A stretch of DNA of 64,000 nt from Protopterus annectens (GCF_019279795.1 NC_056744.1:1508388890-1508452889), one strand, 5' to 3'. Shown: positions 20,017 through 32,310, numbered from the stretch's first letter. The notes: a model not told the origin generated them from the sequence alone. Numbers and translations: made by a program.

Positions 20017-22900
20017 CCCATTAAAAGCACTACAGTGTATTTCCTGGCATGGAATTTTAATCTGTGACATTGAAACCAGTCATTTGTGTTAGACTCTCTT
20101 GCAAGATGTTTCTGTCATGGGGAATCTACAATAGCACCTAATTTGAATCTTCTGCAAATTTTGTCAGCCAAAAGTCCTTGACAGTAGCTTTGAACTTTGA
20201 GAAGTATTTGTCAAATAGACTCAGCCCAGCATGGAGCCTCAACGTTCCCCACATATGACCAGTCTCTTAATGGAGGTGGTCTAACCAGTCCTAACTTCAT
20301 GGATCCTGTCTGTGAGCCAGTTGGCAATCCAGCATGTTATATAGGTATTTATGTTCAGTTAGGTGAGTTTATCAGCTATACCCAAATTGGGGTATTGTAT
20401 TAAATATCTTAGCCAGGTCCAGGTAGGTGGTATGCACTCCTTTCCCCCTCATCCTCAGCCTTAGTGACCTTCTCAAAGAAGTCCACCAGGCTTGCTAGGA
20501 TAACCTTCCCTTCACAAAGCCATACTTGTTTGGATCCAGTGTCAGAAGATTGCTTATGTTTTTGTTGATCCTGCCCATGATAATTTGTTCCATGGTTTTG
20601 CATATTAGACTAGTCAGACTAATGGGTCTATACTTTCTGGGGTTGTTTGGTGGTCCATCCATGTGAAGTGTGATAGCCATTGCAGTCCTCAATTCATGAA
20701 GTGTAAAGTCTGTTTTGAGGCTATAGTTGAAAGTGACTCAAGTGGTCCTGATGGGTCACACTTCAATCTATTTATGTGGCATGCCAGGATACTGTCAGAG
20801 CCAATTCAGGTTGTATTTCTGATCTTAGTGAGCATAGCCAGGACCTGCTCCCTGCTAATAGTTGGTGATGGGGTTATGCTAGTAAGTATTTCATTAGGAG
20901 GCAGGGAGGGAGTGGGGGTGATGTCTGAAGTGAATATGACAGGCAGAATATTCACTATATTACTATGCTCAGTGAAGGTGGCATTACTGAACACCAGTTC
21001 AGCACACTGATGTGTGCTGCCTTTGAGATTTTGGACATAGCTTTAGAAGGCTTGTGGTTGTCTTTAGCCTGTGAGGCTATCTTGACCTTGTAAATGACCT
21101 TGTTGGACTTCATTTGTCATCTTGGTTTCTTGTTTATCTTAAGTAGACAGCTCTTATCATTGTGAGAACTGCTCTTCTTGATTTAGGCAATAAATGTTTT
21201 CCTTCTGTTACATATCCTTTTATGGATATGTTTACATGAGTGTGGTTTGTTTTTATAGTTTATTTTCAGATTGCATCTATAAAGGCAGCCTCTATGCAGC
21301 CATTTATATGGTTGTACAGGGTCTCTGTGAACAATTTTTCATACTCTGCTGTAAGCTCGGGGATAGGAGGGGCATTGAATTTTGACAAACTATCGATAAA
21401 TGGAATGTAGTTTGCTTTAGCATATTTCCTAACAAGATTTTACAGAAGTTACCAAGTTGATTATTATTTCAAGGAGACGGCTTTGTGGTCTGACCTCACA
21501 AGTGAGGAAGTGATTCTGATGGCTGCAGCACTTTTACATATTCGTGAGTAGCAGGTCTGGTATTTCTGACCTTCTGTTGGGTGTGCGCACTATCTGGTCA
21601 AGGGTATTTGCATTAATAGAGTTGAGGAATCATTGTGCCTTTGATTTTGAGGCAGTATATATTTTCCATTCTATAGCAGGTTAATTCATGTCTCCCATGA
21701 ATAGGGTATTTGGTTGAATGATGACTGTCTCCTGTAGATCAAGGTACAAGCTATGGTATTCTTGAGATGTAGCAAGTGACCTACGGCTTGCTAGGATATG
21801 GGGTAGGACTTTGTCTAAGGAGATTTGCATGTGGATAAACTCCAGGCTATATTCCTGCTTAACCAGGATTATAACTAGAGGTGTACTTATTGTTAATGTA
21901 GCTCAAGACTCCTCAACCTTTTGTCCTTGTCTGTACAGCTGCTGATGGGCTAAATGTGTGGAAGGCACAGAAGCCTTGTACTACCATGTTAGTTTTTGTA
22001 GCTTTGAGCCATATCTCAGTAACAACCAAAGGTATATATTCTCTATATTGAGGATAGGTTGTAGGGTGTGGAAATTCTTGTTTAGGCTCCTAGTATTGAA
22101 GTGTAACATTCTTATGTTTCTCTGGGTTTTATTTGTTCTGTCAGTCGATTTGTCAATTTTGGCATTCCTAAAAAGGGTCTAAGGGGGTGTATAAAGTTTT
22201 AGTCAATATTCAGAAGTCTAGAGGGAAAAGGTGTAGATCATCCTTTGCAAAACAATGTGTTTTTTAACCATGTCCTCCCATGCTAACAGACACAGAAACC
22301 CTCTAGAATGACACCAAAAATTAAGCCAATTATTAAAGTCAATCATGTTTTGCTCATACTGTGGCATCCTTGGAGAAGGTGCAATGCTGCTCAGTGCAAA
22401 ACCATATACCTATCTGAGTCACATATTCAGAGAGGTCAATGATACCTCTCTTAATATCGTCCAGGAAGGTACATCTCAGATCATTTACACTCACATGGAT
22501 TATAATCATAGAATCATACTGGTTCCAGTAGTGTAGTGATTTGAGTGTGGACATAACTTGGAGCCTGCCTCCAGATAAGAAACTAGCCATTACCTTCTCC
22601 TTGTTCAGTCTGATGTGTGAGTCATCTGTGTGTCAAACAATGGAGTCCTAGGTAATGCGTTTGACTACCTTATGAGCTTTGCTCTTTAGGCTCCACTGTG
22701 TGTAGGTGTATGGGTGGTGTTTCGTGTTGCTATTAGTGAGTGCTTTAGAGACTGCTGAGGATAGACATTGCCATTTATAGCTTAGGAGGGCTTTGAGATT
22801 TAGGAAATTTGCCTTTAGTGCCTCAGCATAAGTTGGTCTATGGCTACGGTGAACACTCTGTGTGATGGGTGCAGTTTTTATGCTCATGACAACTTTCTTT
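20017..22900 (-). mobile_element. CR1-C copy in U1, lacking its 3' end
   Basis: The minus strand starts after the RT active site and runs 5' through RT (20692-20495: LTSLICKTMEQIIMGRINK, then DPNKYGFVKG), the linker, endonuclease (about 22180-21600, strongly decayed) and ORF1. ORF1 shows HVSVNDLRCTFLDDIKRG at about 22490 and HRPTYAEALKANF at about 22830. Because CR1 copies are normally 5'-, not 3'-truncated, the missing 3' part suggests rearrangement or overlap with CR1-B. Confidence 0.75.
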
Positions 22901-23620
22901 ACATGTGCTGTTATATGTTACCAGTTGTTTTTAACCCCTAATTGGTTTCATCACTTTTGGTCTAACTGTTTAAGAGAAGGTTTCATTCAAGTGAAGCAGT
23001 AATGGAGAAGGTATTTACCTGTATTACACAGCAGACTGTATACAGTCAACATAGTGCAGTGCTTACAAATGAACAGTGAAACCAGACAACTACAATATAG
23101 TTGTACAAAGGGATTGTTTATGTTTGAACACAACAAAAACAGATTTTTTTGTTTACAAGGCTTTAGACAACAATGGGTTTATAAAGATAGTTATGAGTAG
23201 GGAAAATTTGACCAGGACACCTGAGAAATTCCGGTATTTTCAATACTTATTTTGAAATCTGTGGCATTGACCTGAGCTAGGACCAATTTTGGTAGATGGG
23301 GATCTCAATTTAACATCTCCTCTGAAGGCTGGCACATTCAGGAGTGTATCTGCCCTTGAGCTCTCCTGCAGTATCAGTAATGGGAAATTAATCCAAGCAC
23401 CTTGGGTGCAGACTGCAAAACCTTTATGTGATGGAGTTGCCTGGAGAGCACACAGAGAAGTTTTTAAAGTAAATGTAATGGCACCATTAAGAGATGTCTG
23501 CACGGGAATTTTCCCAAGCAGAGAAGGAAGGCTCCATGGATGAGGTCGTGAATACAAGTACCTGACATGACTTTGAATGATGTAGCATATCTAAGTTCAT
23601 AGGGCTATACTAGGCTAAAG
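22901..23620. other. Non-coding stretch shared with U3 (51251-51844)
   Basis: Alignable by eye with U3: AATTAATCCAAGCACC versus AATTAATCCAAGTACT, and a GGAAGGCTCCATGGATGAGG segment in both. It may be the CR1-C 5' UTR plus flanking DNA. No coding signal. Confidence 0.5.
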
Positions 23621-23764
23621 ATATATATTCTTGAGACATAGATGGTGGCCTGTTAAGATATGGTAAGAAACTCTATCTAAGGTGATTTGCACATGGATGA
23701 ACTCCAAAATATAATCCTGTTTAACCAACCTTGAGATAAATAATGTAAATTTAGACGGCAGGCT
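23621..23764 (-). mobile_element. CR1-D endonuclease fragment, U1 copy
   Basis: On the minus strand the sequence corresponds to the QITLDRVSYHILTGH-like part of a CR1 endonuclease. Homologous stretches are 51845-52140 and 60214-60520. Cut off at about 23760 by the junction to L1. Confidence 0.6.
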
Positions 23765-25180
23765 ATAAATTGCCTTCCAGGAGGGTAAGAAGGCATTTTG
23801 GTAGTAGGCTAGAGTTTGCTGTCCCTGTCAGAGTATAAGCAAAAATAAAGAGAAAGAGGATTCCTAGTGAAACTTATGCTCCAATAGAGTTTTTAGTTGA
23901 ATATTGAAAAGAAGGGATAATTGTAATGGCAAAAATGAATTATTATTCCCTTTGACACAATGGAATTCTTTACAAATTACAATACTGATATTACCCCCCT
24001 GAGTTCTAAACTAGTGAGACTTGAGAACACATGTTGATAGCAATCTGAACATTGCCCGCCATATTTCTGCAGTGGTAAGGAAAGCCTTCTGCCGCTTCTC
24101 TGGAATAAACTCCCTATTCCCAAAAAACAGAGCTCCTCACTGTCCATATTCAAATGCAACCTAGATAATTGGATGTGAGATTGCAAATTTGCCCCTGGGG
24201 TGGCACCCATGTCCCTTATGAACAGGGGTAGCTTTTGTTGATCACAGACCCTCACTGTTCATAAATTCTTCTGCGAACTACCCAAAAAAGACCAAATGGG
24301 GATACTTTGGATTAACATGGCTGAGCTTGTCAAGGCTCTGGGCCACTAGCATTGTAACCTCCTATGAACCTATATCAAGTATTGCATGATAACTACACAA
24401 TTCAATCAGTGGAGGTTACGAAAGATTGAGAAAAGAGATTGGATAAGCAATTCTTAAGGAAACAATGGTAGGACACATGCACAGCTCCCAAATATGCAAC
24501 AACTTTTGAAGATATAGTATTTTAGCTTGGAAGTGTCTGCATAGGTATTTTTATACCCCGGGCAGACTCCAAACACTTTTTCATAATGTAGATGACAAAT
24601 GCTGCAGATGTGATGGGGAAGAAGGAAGTAAATGGGTGCATGTGTTTTGAGTGCCATGAGTGGCCAGACTTTAAAAATTCCCTACAGAGCACTATGTCAG
24701 AAATATTGGGTAAGCAAATGGCTCTAAGTAAGGAAATGATTTTTTGAGTCAGGATACAGGATCTAAATTGTTTAGACATAGTAAGGTCTTGTTAAATTTT
24801 CTTTATCAGTGGCTGCCAAAAAGATATGAATAGAAAATGGAAATCAAAGTCCAACCCAACTGAATTTGAAACAGTAAACATTGTACTAGAGATAAAAGGA
24901 CTGGAAGTGGGGGTCTTTCGAAAAGGGTAGGATCAAACTGTATAGAAAAAAATGGAAACTGTGGGAAAATACATACAGAATAATGTTTTGGATGAGGAGT
25001 GAAGTTTAAAGGAAGTCAGGAATTGGTCAATTTATGTAATGCCAGATTGATCATAATTGTATACAAGCATGTACATGATAACTGTGAACATGATAACATG
25101 GTTTGTTTTCATTTATATAAATGTATGCTTGCCTATGTCTTAAGTGATAATTCAATAAAGGTGTGAAAAAAGAGGGGACA
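23765..25180 (+). mobile_element. L1-type LINE 3' part, copy a
   Basis: Matches the ends of L1-b, -c and -d: CTGTCAGAGTATAAG, GAAGGGATAAT, TATTGCATGATAAC, then a 3' UTR with ATTCAATAAAGG as polyadenylation signal. Only the C-terminal part of ORF2 and the UTR remain. A CR1 3' fragment interrupts it at 23935-24372. Confidence 0.7.
23935..24372 (+). mobile_element. CR1 3' fragment (different subfamily) inserted in L1-a
   Basis: Encodes the usual CR1 C-terminus across frames (LLWNKLPIPKKQSSSLSIF, then CNLDNWM) and ends CTAGCATTGTAACC, then TCCTATGAACCTATAT. The flanking L1 sequence is continuous in other copies. A 5'-truncated insertion of the normal kind. Confidence 0.7.
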
Positions 25181-25400
25181 TAAAATATAACTAACTAAAT
25201 AAGTAAATATATTAGTACAGTCGAGCAGAGCCTTCTCAAAATCTTCTAGTAGCCAACAGAAAGTTAAGAATAGAAGGCATTTAAACTACTTGTTTCTAAA
25301 TAGCAAACAGAAAGTTAAGCCCTACAGCAGTTGCGCTACAGAAAGGCATGCAAATAAAACAGAGCATCTTTGCAAATTGCAGTCTTTTTTAGTCACATTT

Positions 25401-26754
25401 GCTTAATGTCATGACATCTGTGTTCTGAACAAAGAATATTCCACACAACGGTACTTTTATCACCTAAAACATTCTTACATATATGTCAGCATTGTCTTGG
25501 GAATTTTTACTATAAGGAAATAACCTCTCTGTTCTGCTGTAGTCTCAGTGGAGTCTTTCACACTCAAACTATACAAAAAAAAGTACAGTTGCACAAGTTT
25601 CACTTAGGAACTATCCGGATCCTGGAAGAGTAACAGGGCAGTACTACCCATATGTCAGTAAGGCAGTGTGTTTGTTGAACATCATGGGAGTCATCTGAGC
25701 AGTTTCCTGAAACAGTAACAGAAGAAAAAGGATTTATAAGCAATAATAGAATGTATTGTAGTTAGTACAGAGGACTAATAAGTTGTTAAGGATATGCTCC
25801 ATCTGCCTAGGGTTCAGGGTTTAAATCTTTCTATCCGCATTTACCTATTGTGTGACCTTGAGTAAGTCACATAAAGGAAAACTTCACCTATGAACTAAAC
25901 AGGTCTATTTTTTTACTGTTTTTTTTATTTTCTGAGTTATTTTAACGCATCAGAATCACTCTGACTGCTTCTTGTAGAATTGTAATATGTTCTCTGCAAA
26001 ATGGTGTCCAATGGGGCTTGAAATATCAATGTGATTTTGTTTTTCTTCAACCCTTTCTCTTTCACATAATTCATTTCAAGTCTACTTTATATGAGTCATG
26101 CTAGACATAAGGAGCAGTGATGTATTCCCATGGCATTGACATATCATGGAATTAGTCAGGCATTGTTATCTTATATACCTTCTGTAACAGGACTGCTTAT
26201 TTTATTTATTGACTGACCCTCATTTGTGTGTCCCAGACTTTGTTTTACAGTATACTAAGGAGTTATATAGCTGAAACCAAAAAAGTAGTTAATAGCAGGC
26301 CTTTGTTCAAAATATCTTTTTGTAGTCCTAAATGAAATGACAGTCCTCTCCCTAACATCTTGGTAAATGTGTTGCTATTTTACCAGAATTACAAGAAAAA
26401 ATATTTTCTGACTTTTTCTGAATGTCACAGATGTCTTTGATACTACATTAAAGTTATCTTAAAATGTAAAGTAGTATAAACAACAAACATTTAAAGTTTA
26501 AAGCTTGACAGTTCAATACTGTGATGCTGCTTATATAAATTTGTCAAAAGAGGTGACTGCCTTTGAATAATTGACTGATCTAATTAATCTGTTTTGCTAT
26601 GAATGGCATGGCTACACTGTAAATAGATGTGAATCCCTGTATGCTCTCTTCCTCTCTGTAATAAGACATCAGGAAACAGTTTCACAGCTGTCTTTTTTAC
26701 AGCAGATGCTGAGCTCTTGATATCAGCAGGACCCATATAAGAGCGTCAGCAGTA
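25401..26754. other. No recognisable feature
   Basis: About 1.35 kb of A/T-rich sequence without transposon proteins, tails or RNA genes that I can recognise. Confidence 0.3.
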
Positions 26755-26759
26755 CCTGG

Positions 26760-27888
26760 CTAGAAATGTCTCTGTTTGTGGTATGCCATTTGGATAGGTT
26801 TGCCATAAATACAATCAGTGAACTTCAGACATGCAAACACTATTGCCAAAAGGTCTTTCTCTATTGGTGTGTAATGTATCTCTGTTTGAGTTAAAGTTCT
26901 TGATGCATAGTCTACTGGCATGACTTCTTGAAGACATGCTGCACCAGGGTTGTACTTTGAAGCATCACAAGAAAGAGTAACACGTTTGTGAACATCATAG
27001 TATCTCAATGTGGGTGGACTGGCAGTTTTCTTCTTCAGGACTTCAAATGGTCTTTGGTGTTGTTCCAACCAGGACCAGTTTACATTTTTGTGTGTCAGCT
27101 CACGTAATGGTATAGAAAGCTTACTTAAGTTTGACATGAACCTTCCTAAATAGTTGAACATACCTAGAAAATGTTGTAAAGAAGTGACATTTTCTGGAAC
27201 TGGCATTTCAAGAATTTCTGCTTGCTTAGATGGATCTGGTTGCATGCTAAGACTGGTGAACAAATCTCTCACATATGTACATTTTTTTCCATTTGAATTT
27301 ACATTTCTGAGTATTCAGTTGAAGATTTATTTCACATGCATGGTCTAGAACTTTTCTAACATTTCTATCATGTTTGTTTTCACCATTTCCTCCAACAATA
27401 ATGCTGTCTACTATGATAACACATGGATGACCAGAAAAAATTTGTTCCATGAAATGTTGAAATACCTCACTGGCAGACATGATTCCAAATGGCTTTCTCA
27501 AAAATCTGTATCTACCAAATGGTTTACTGAATGCAGTTAACAATGAAGATTTGTGATCCAGTAAAATTTGCCAAAATGAGCTTTTTGCATCTAAGACTGA
27601 AAAAAAGGGAATTTGGCATAAGAGAGGCTACATCTTCTATTGTATGCATTGGATGATGAGGATGTTTAAATACTTTAGGTCTCTTGGATCAATACATATT
27701 CAAATATTACCTGAGCTTTTGTTATGAGCTACAACCATGGAGGATACCCATTCAGTTGGTTCTTCTACTGGAGTAAGGACACCTAAATTTAACATTTCTA
27801 CTAGTTCTGCTTTTACTTTACTCTGCATTGCTACTGGAATCTTCCATGCTGGTCTAACAATTGGGCTTACTTCAAGGTTTAACTTCAT
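26760..27888 (-). pseudogene. Ty3/Gypsy pol fragment (RT and RNase H)
   Basis: Minus strand, in order. RT N-terminus at 27888-27700 (EVSPIVRPAWKIPVAM, then LGVLTPVEEPTEWVSSMV). Fingers and palm pieces near 27690-27545 with stops. Palm at 27543-27247 (FGRYRFLRKPFGIMSASEVF, then VIIVDSIIVGG). RT end and RNase H at 27272-26760 (FLGMFNYLGRFMSNLSKL, then LSCDASKYNPGAACL, then IEKDLLAIVFAC). The catalytic DD pair is reduced to DS, and three frames are needed to read it. It differs from the Gypsy element at the left edge and looks closer to the Mag-like group, from the FGIMSASEVF stretch. No LTR found. Confidence 0.85.
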
Positions 27889-27923
27889 TCACTTATGTGT
27901 GCATGCATTTGTGTATGTATGCC

Positions 27924-27926
<3 letters not shown>

Positions 27927-28006
<80 letters not shown>
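27927..28006. repeat. (AC)n microsatellite, 80 bp
   Basis: Pure alternating AC directly beside the Gypsy fragment. Confidence 0.97.
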
Positions 28007-28524
<518 letters not shown>

Positions 28525-28941
28525 TATGGGTCCTAGTGACATAGCCAAAATTACAGATGTCTGAATCCCAAATTGCCGAGACCAGAAATCTGAAATACCA
28601 CTTGAACGAAAGAACAGTATGCCGAAACACATACCACCGAAACAGGTCCATAGGTTTTCATGGACACTGCAGTACAGTGATGATTGGGAAATATACCCTT
28701 TCTATCACTGTAGTGCAATCTTGGAGTTGGTATATATAATTAGAGGAGGGGGTGCAGGGGGGCTTGCCCCCCTGCAGAAATGTCGTAGGGTATGTTGTAA
28801 TGTTGGTGTTTTGTGTACTGTGTTATTTGGGAACTGTGTTTCGGCATACCAATCTTTTAATTAAGTGGTGTTTCTGACTTCTGGTCTCTCCAATTTGGGA
28901 TTTGGACATCTGTAATTTCGGTGATGTGACTATGATCCATA
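28525..28941. mobile_element. Palindromic MITE-like element MITE-1
   Basis: 417 bp with long inverted ends of about 105 bp. The left end starts TATGGGTCCTAGTGACATAG; the complement of the right end starts TATGGATCATAGTCACATCA. Both continue AAATTACAGATGT and later TATGCCGAAACAC. The centre holds the shared core (28688-28760) with GGAGTTGGTATATATAA followed by a GGGGGG...CCCCCC hairpin. It lies between a (TA)n and a (GT)n tract, consistent with a TA target. No coding capacity. Confidence 0.75.
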
Positions 28942-28952
28942 CATATATATGT

Positions 28953-29023
<71 letters not shown>
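28942..29023. repeat. (GT)n microsatellite
   Basis: ATATATATGTGTGTATGTG leading into pure GT, between two palindromic elements. Confidence 0.95.
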
Positions 29024-29027
<4 letters not shown>

Positions 29028-29848
29028 GGACTACTTCACTTGATCTAAAACTCATTTGCCTGACACCCATTTGACCGACACCCAATTGACCTAAATTTCA
29101 TTTGACTGAAAACTCATTTGACTGACTCCCATTTCACCGACAGCTTACAATGCTGAATTTCAACATACTAAATCTTAAACCATAGACAAGCACACTTAGA
29201 ACACCAATAACTAACCCTTTCCAGAACTTAAAAACTACTTACTTACCCTGTTAACGAATGGGACAATGTACAACCAAACTAGGTGGGGGTTATGCCCCCA
29301 CCCCCCCAAATTTGGGAGGCTGTGTCCCCCACAACACCCCTAATTATATATATTAATTCTAGGACCACACTACAGTGGGGGAAAAGAGCATATACCTTTA
29401 ACTTGTCTTACAGTACTCTACACGCTGCCACTACTGCTGGAAACACACAAAACATTCGCCACATTTAGAAACACTACAACACTACTTTCTACATGACTGT
29501 CAGAATTCTAACAGTCAGCACTGTAAGTTACAGTAATTCTTTTTATCACAAGCAAGTCACATGTGAAGGAAAGCCCACAACAAGTCTATGTCTTAACTGT
29601 CGGTGAAATGTGAGGCAGTGAAATGAGTTTCTAATGAATGAATTCTAACAGTCAGCACTGTAAGTTACAGTAATTCTTTTTATCATAAGCAAGTCACAGG
29701 TGAAGGAAAGCCCACAACAGGTCTATGTCTTAACTGTCGGTGAAATGTGAGGCAGTCAAATGAGTTTTCAGTCAAATAAAATTTAGGTCAATTGGGTGTC
29801 AGCGAAATGGGTGTCATTCAAATGAGGTTTAGGTCAAGTAGATCCATA
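29024..29848. mobile_element. Palindromic MITE-like element MITE-2
   Basis: 825 bp. The left end starts TATGGGACTACTTCACTTGA; the complement of the right end starts TATGGATCTACTTGACCTAA. Inverted arms run about 130 bp and are built of short repeats (CATTTGACTGA, ACACCCATTTGAC, ACCCAATTGACC). An inverted copy of the shared core lies at 29330-29395 beside C-rich and G-rich runs. The right half contains a recent 135-bp tandem duplication. It is flanked by GT and TA tracts; a TA target is plausible. Confidence 0.75.
29506..29765. repeat. Tandem duplication inside MITE-2 (about 135 bp, two copies)
   Basis: GAATTCTAACAGTCAGCACT begins units at about 29506 and 29641. The copies differ at only a few bases (CATGTGAAGG versus CAGGTGAAGG), so the duplication is much younger than the element's arms. 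Confidence 0.85.
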
Positions 29849-29850
29849 TA

Positions 29851-29942
<92 letters not shown>
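29849..29942. repeat. (TA)n microsatellite
   Basis: Almost pure TA between MITE-2 and a further TATGG-starting sequence. Confidence 0.95.
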
Positions 29943-29945
<3 letters not shown>

Positions 29946-30080
29946 TTCTCCTTTAGGAAATTAACTTTTTGGAAAATCAAAGATAGTATGTCAAGGCTGT
30001 ATTATTGACTTTCAAGAGTTTGTACTGAGATTGTGGGGAGCTTACCCTTTTCCTCTCTGTAGTGCAATCTAGAAGTGGTA
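29941..30080 (+). mobile_element. Partial MITE-like element with shared core
   Basis: Starts TATGGTTCTCCTTTAGGAAA right after the TA tract and contains CCCTTTTCCTCTCTGTAGTG, then CAATCTAGAAGTGG, a diverged form of the shared core. No matching right end found, so it is truncated or misjudged. Confidence 0.4.
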
Positions 30081-30230
30081 AAAACAAGGATTTTGGTTAT
30101 GTTTGGCTTTCACTGTTGCAGAATGCCAGTCATGTGGTCTCAACCATATACAGTTTGATGCTCCATAATGCTGATGTTATGATAAGGTCCTACATTTATA
30201 TGTATAGATATAGCTATAGACATAGATACT

Positions 30231-30300
30231 TGTGCATGTGTGTGTATGTGTATGTGTGCATGTGTGTGTGTGCGCGCGCGTGAGTGTGTGTGTGTGTGTG

Positions 30301-30331
<31 letters not shown>

Positions 30332-30332
30332 T
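30231..30332. repeat. Compound GT/CG/AC microsatellite with inverted symmetry
   Basis: Runs of GTGTATGTG, a CGCGCGCG tract near 30273, then (GT)n, GGGG and (AC)n. The GT run and the following AC run can pair over about 18 bp with GGGG as the loop. Confidence 0.95.
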
Positions 30333-30604
30333 ATATGTCCAACATTACAGGCCATGCTTTAAGCATCTTTGGCATTGGCTCCATAATAATAATAATATCT
30401 TCACTTTTAACTCTACTAAGACTGGTCACATCACCATCAGTAGCACACAGAAGATCCCAATGCCATCTTGATGTTGGTCTCTTTGAACTTCCCCTTGTGA
30501 AAATCCCTCACCACAGACATCTTGGGTTCTCAGTTGATCTACCAAACAGTCCAAAACCACAAATAAACAAAAAAATATATGCAAAAATGAAAATGTTGGG
30601 GGAC

Positions 30605-31190
30605 AAATTTCTATTTGGCTTGTACGGGTGTAAAGGCTTTGTACACAAGCATCAGGAATGTCTGGGGTTTGGAGGCTGTAAAATCAATGCTAGGTGAAGG
30701 CCCACAAACAAGTTTCTTGATACAACTTTTGGAGTTCTCCCTCACACACAATTGCTTTAGGTTTGTTGGACAATATTTCTTACAGAAAGAGGGGACAGCA
30801 ATGGGGGAATCCTATGCCCCAGCATATGCTATTTTGTTTATGAATTTTTTTGAAAATAGGCATATGTATAATACCAGCTTTTTTATCCACCATGTCATCA
30901 CATATAAAAGATTTATTGATGTCTTGTTTTTTGTTTGAGACGGGGACCCAATGGAGTTCAGGGTTTTTTACGGAAGAGATGAATAAAAATCTGTGGGGCC
31001 TGGAATTTATGCTTGAGATTAGTGAAACTAGCATCCAGTTCTTGGATGTGGAGTTTTTTGTATCAGATCAAAGGATACAATTTAGACCCTTTAACAGCCG
31101 CTAATAACTTTTTGTCGGCTGAGAGCATGCACCCACCACACCTGTTAAAATCACTTCCATATGGAGAATACAAGCATATTTTCAATAACA
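30605..31190 (+). pseudogene. PLE-3 reverse transcriptase
   Basis: 30615-30938 reads ALYTSIRNVWGLEAV, then FRFVGQYFLQKEGTAMG, then APAYAILFMNFFENR, then YKRFIDVLFFV, where the second catalytic aspartate is replaced by V. After a frame change, 30960-31104 gives EEMNKNLWGLEF and SIQFLDVEFF. A further change at about 31090-31190 gives AANNFLSAESMHPPHLLKSL, then PYGEY. These are the ordered motifs of a PLE RT. The missing aspartate and the frameshifts make it inactive. Confidence 0.8.
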
Positions 31191-31479
31191 CATGACAAAT
31201 CATTAATTTCGGGGGAATTTTTGAAGGTCAGACAAAATTTATTTAATAGGGGTATACATCAGATTGTTTGGACAAAGCTGAAGGTAAAGTTTTGGGCACA
31301 ACTGGTGTAGAGGACACTGGTGCTAGGAGAACAGTTACAGGATGGTCGAGAATGGGTGATAAAGAGAATAGGATGTTTTTTTGTTTCCAAATTCTCCCCC
31401 TTATTGACAGTGCTTAGGAAACTAGTGGATCGATTTGACCCATTATGTGTGAAGCCAAAACTGAGAAGCATTTGAAAAT

Positions 31480-31950
31480 GTGAAGCATTTGTTCCCTAAC
31501 AAGGTAGTTTTCTCTTATAGTAGGTTCCTTAATTTAAAGGAACTGCTAAATATGAAGAGACCCATGACTAAAGTGAGTTGGAGGGGCAGCTCTGCATGTG
31601 GTAGATCTAAGGTTTGTAGCAGGTTAAAGAATCTTAATGGGACCAAAATCAATAATATCAGATATGTAGCTAGGGACCATTTTACTTGTAGGTCATGTGG
31701 GGTAGTTTACATTCCTGGGTGTGGGTGTACACCAACCAGATGGTATGTAGGACAGACCAAAAGGATGGTTAAAAATAGAATAATGAAACATCTAGGAGAC
31801 ATCAAAAATCACAGGTAGGATAGTCCAATAGCTCACCATTTCCACATTGCCCACTGAGGTTCAGAAGCTAGTTTATTTTTTTGCATTTTGGCAAAGCCTT
31901 TATATACACAGCGAGAGGATTTTTTGAAAACAAACCTACGCAGTTGGAGA
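31480..31950 (+). pseudogene. PLE-3 GIY-YIG endonuclease
   Basis: From 31480: KVVFSYSRFLNLKELLNMKR, then SSACGRSKVCSRL (cysteine motif), then HFTCRSCGVVYIPGCGC, then RWYVGQTKRMVKNRIMKHL. The frame ends at 31818 with a stop just after GDIKNHR. The usual SPIAHHF...H continuation is still readable at 31822-31860 beyond it. The nuclease tyrosines (VVYIP and YVGQT) are present. Confidence 0.8.
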
Positions 31951-32209
31951 CAAAATTCAACATTAATTTTTACACACTTCACCTTAAGGGTTTGAACCAG
32001 GAATTAAATATTAATGTTTTAACTCTTTGGTTTCATATAAATTATAAGAAGTGTTTTCATTTGGCTGGATTCTTTGTTCTTCTTTTTTATTGCATGCTCA
32101 CTCAAATTGTTTTTATGGAATTTAATTAAATAATTGAATAATTATTGCATTAGCACACAATTAAGTAATTTGGGGGTCTATAAAAAGTGGATGTAGTGGT
32201 GTGGATTTC

Positions 32210-32255
32210 TATTCCCATTGAAGGCGTATTTGCCGAGGTTCTAGGCAACACCAAT
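32210..32255 (+). ncRNA. Strongly decayed hammerhead-like motif of PLE-3
   Basis: CCATTGA stands where CTGATGA is expected, followed by AGGC...TGCC as a stem II and GAGG in place of GAAA. It is proposed only because it sits at the same place, just before the AATAAA-like signal, as in PLE-1 and PLE-2. Confidence 0.25.
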
Positions 32256-32310
32256 AAACTGGTTACATCTGTGCAGTGGAGTTCGTGTGGATTGTGTTCT
32301 GGCTCTACCT

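Larger units (their letters stand above)
16855..25400. repeat. Segmental duplication block U1
   Basis: Order of parts: repeat B, CR1-B (minus) with MITE-like M1 and M2, CR1-C (minus), a non-coding stretch, a CR1 endonuclease fragment, and the end of a plus-strand L1. The same order recurs in U3 (44666-56807), with nearly collinear similarity from 16855 to about 23760. Relative to U3, U1 lacks the stretch equivalent to about 52000-55640, so the CR1 endonuclease fragment joins directly to the L1 3' part at 23765. Confidence 0.8.
30605..32310 (+). mobile_element. Penelope-like element PLE-3
   Basis: Plus-strand order: RT, GIY-YIG endonuclease, 3' UTR. The lineage is distinct from PLE-1 and PLE-2. 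The 3' region has CAATAAACTGG and a GTGGAGTTCGTGTGG terminus resembling that of PLE-2. The left boundary is uncertain, since sequence from about 30340 shows no clear protein motif. No target duplication identified. Confidence 0.7.

Noticed and set aside
23240-23557. 105-residue minus-strand frame as a gene
   Set aside because: The homologous stretch in U3 (51510-51840) does not keep it open, so it is not conserved.
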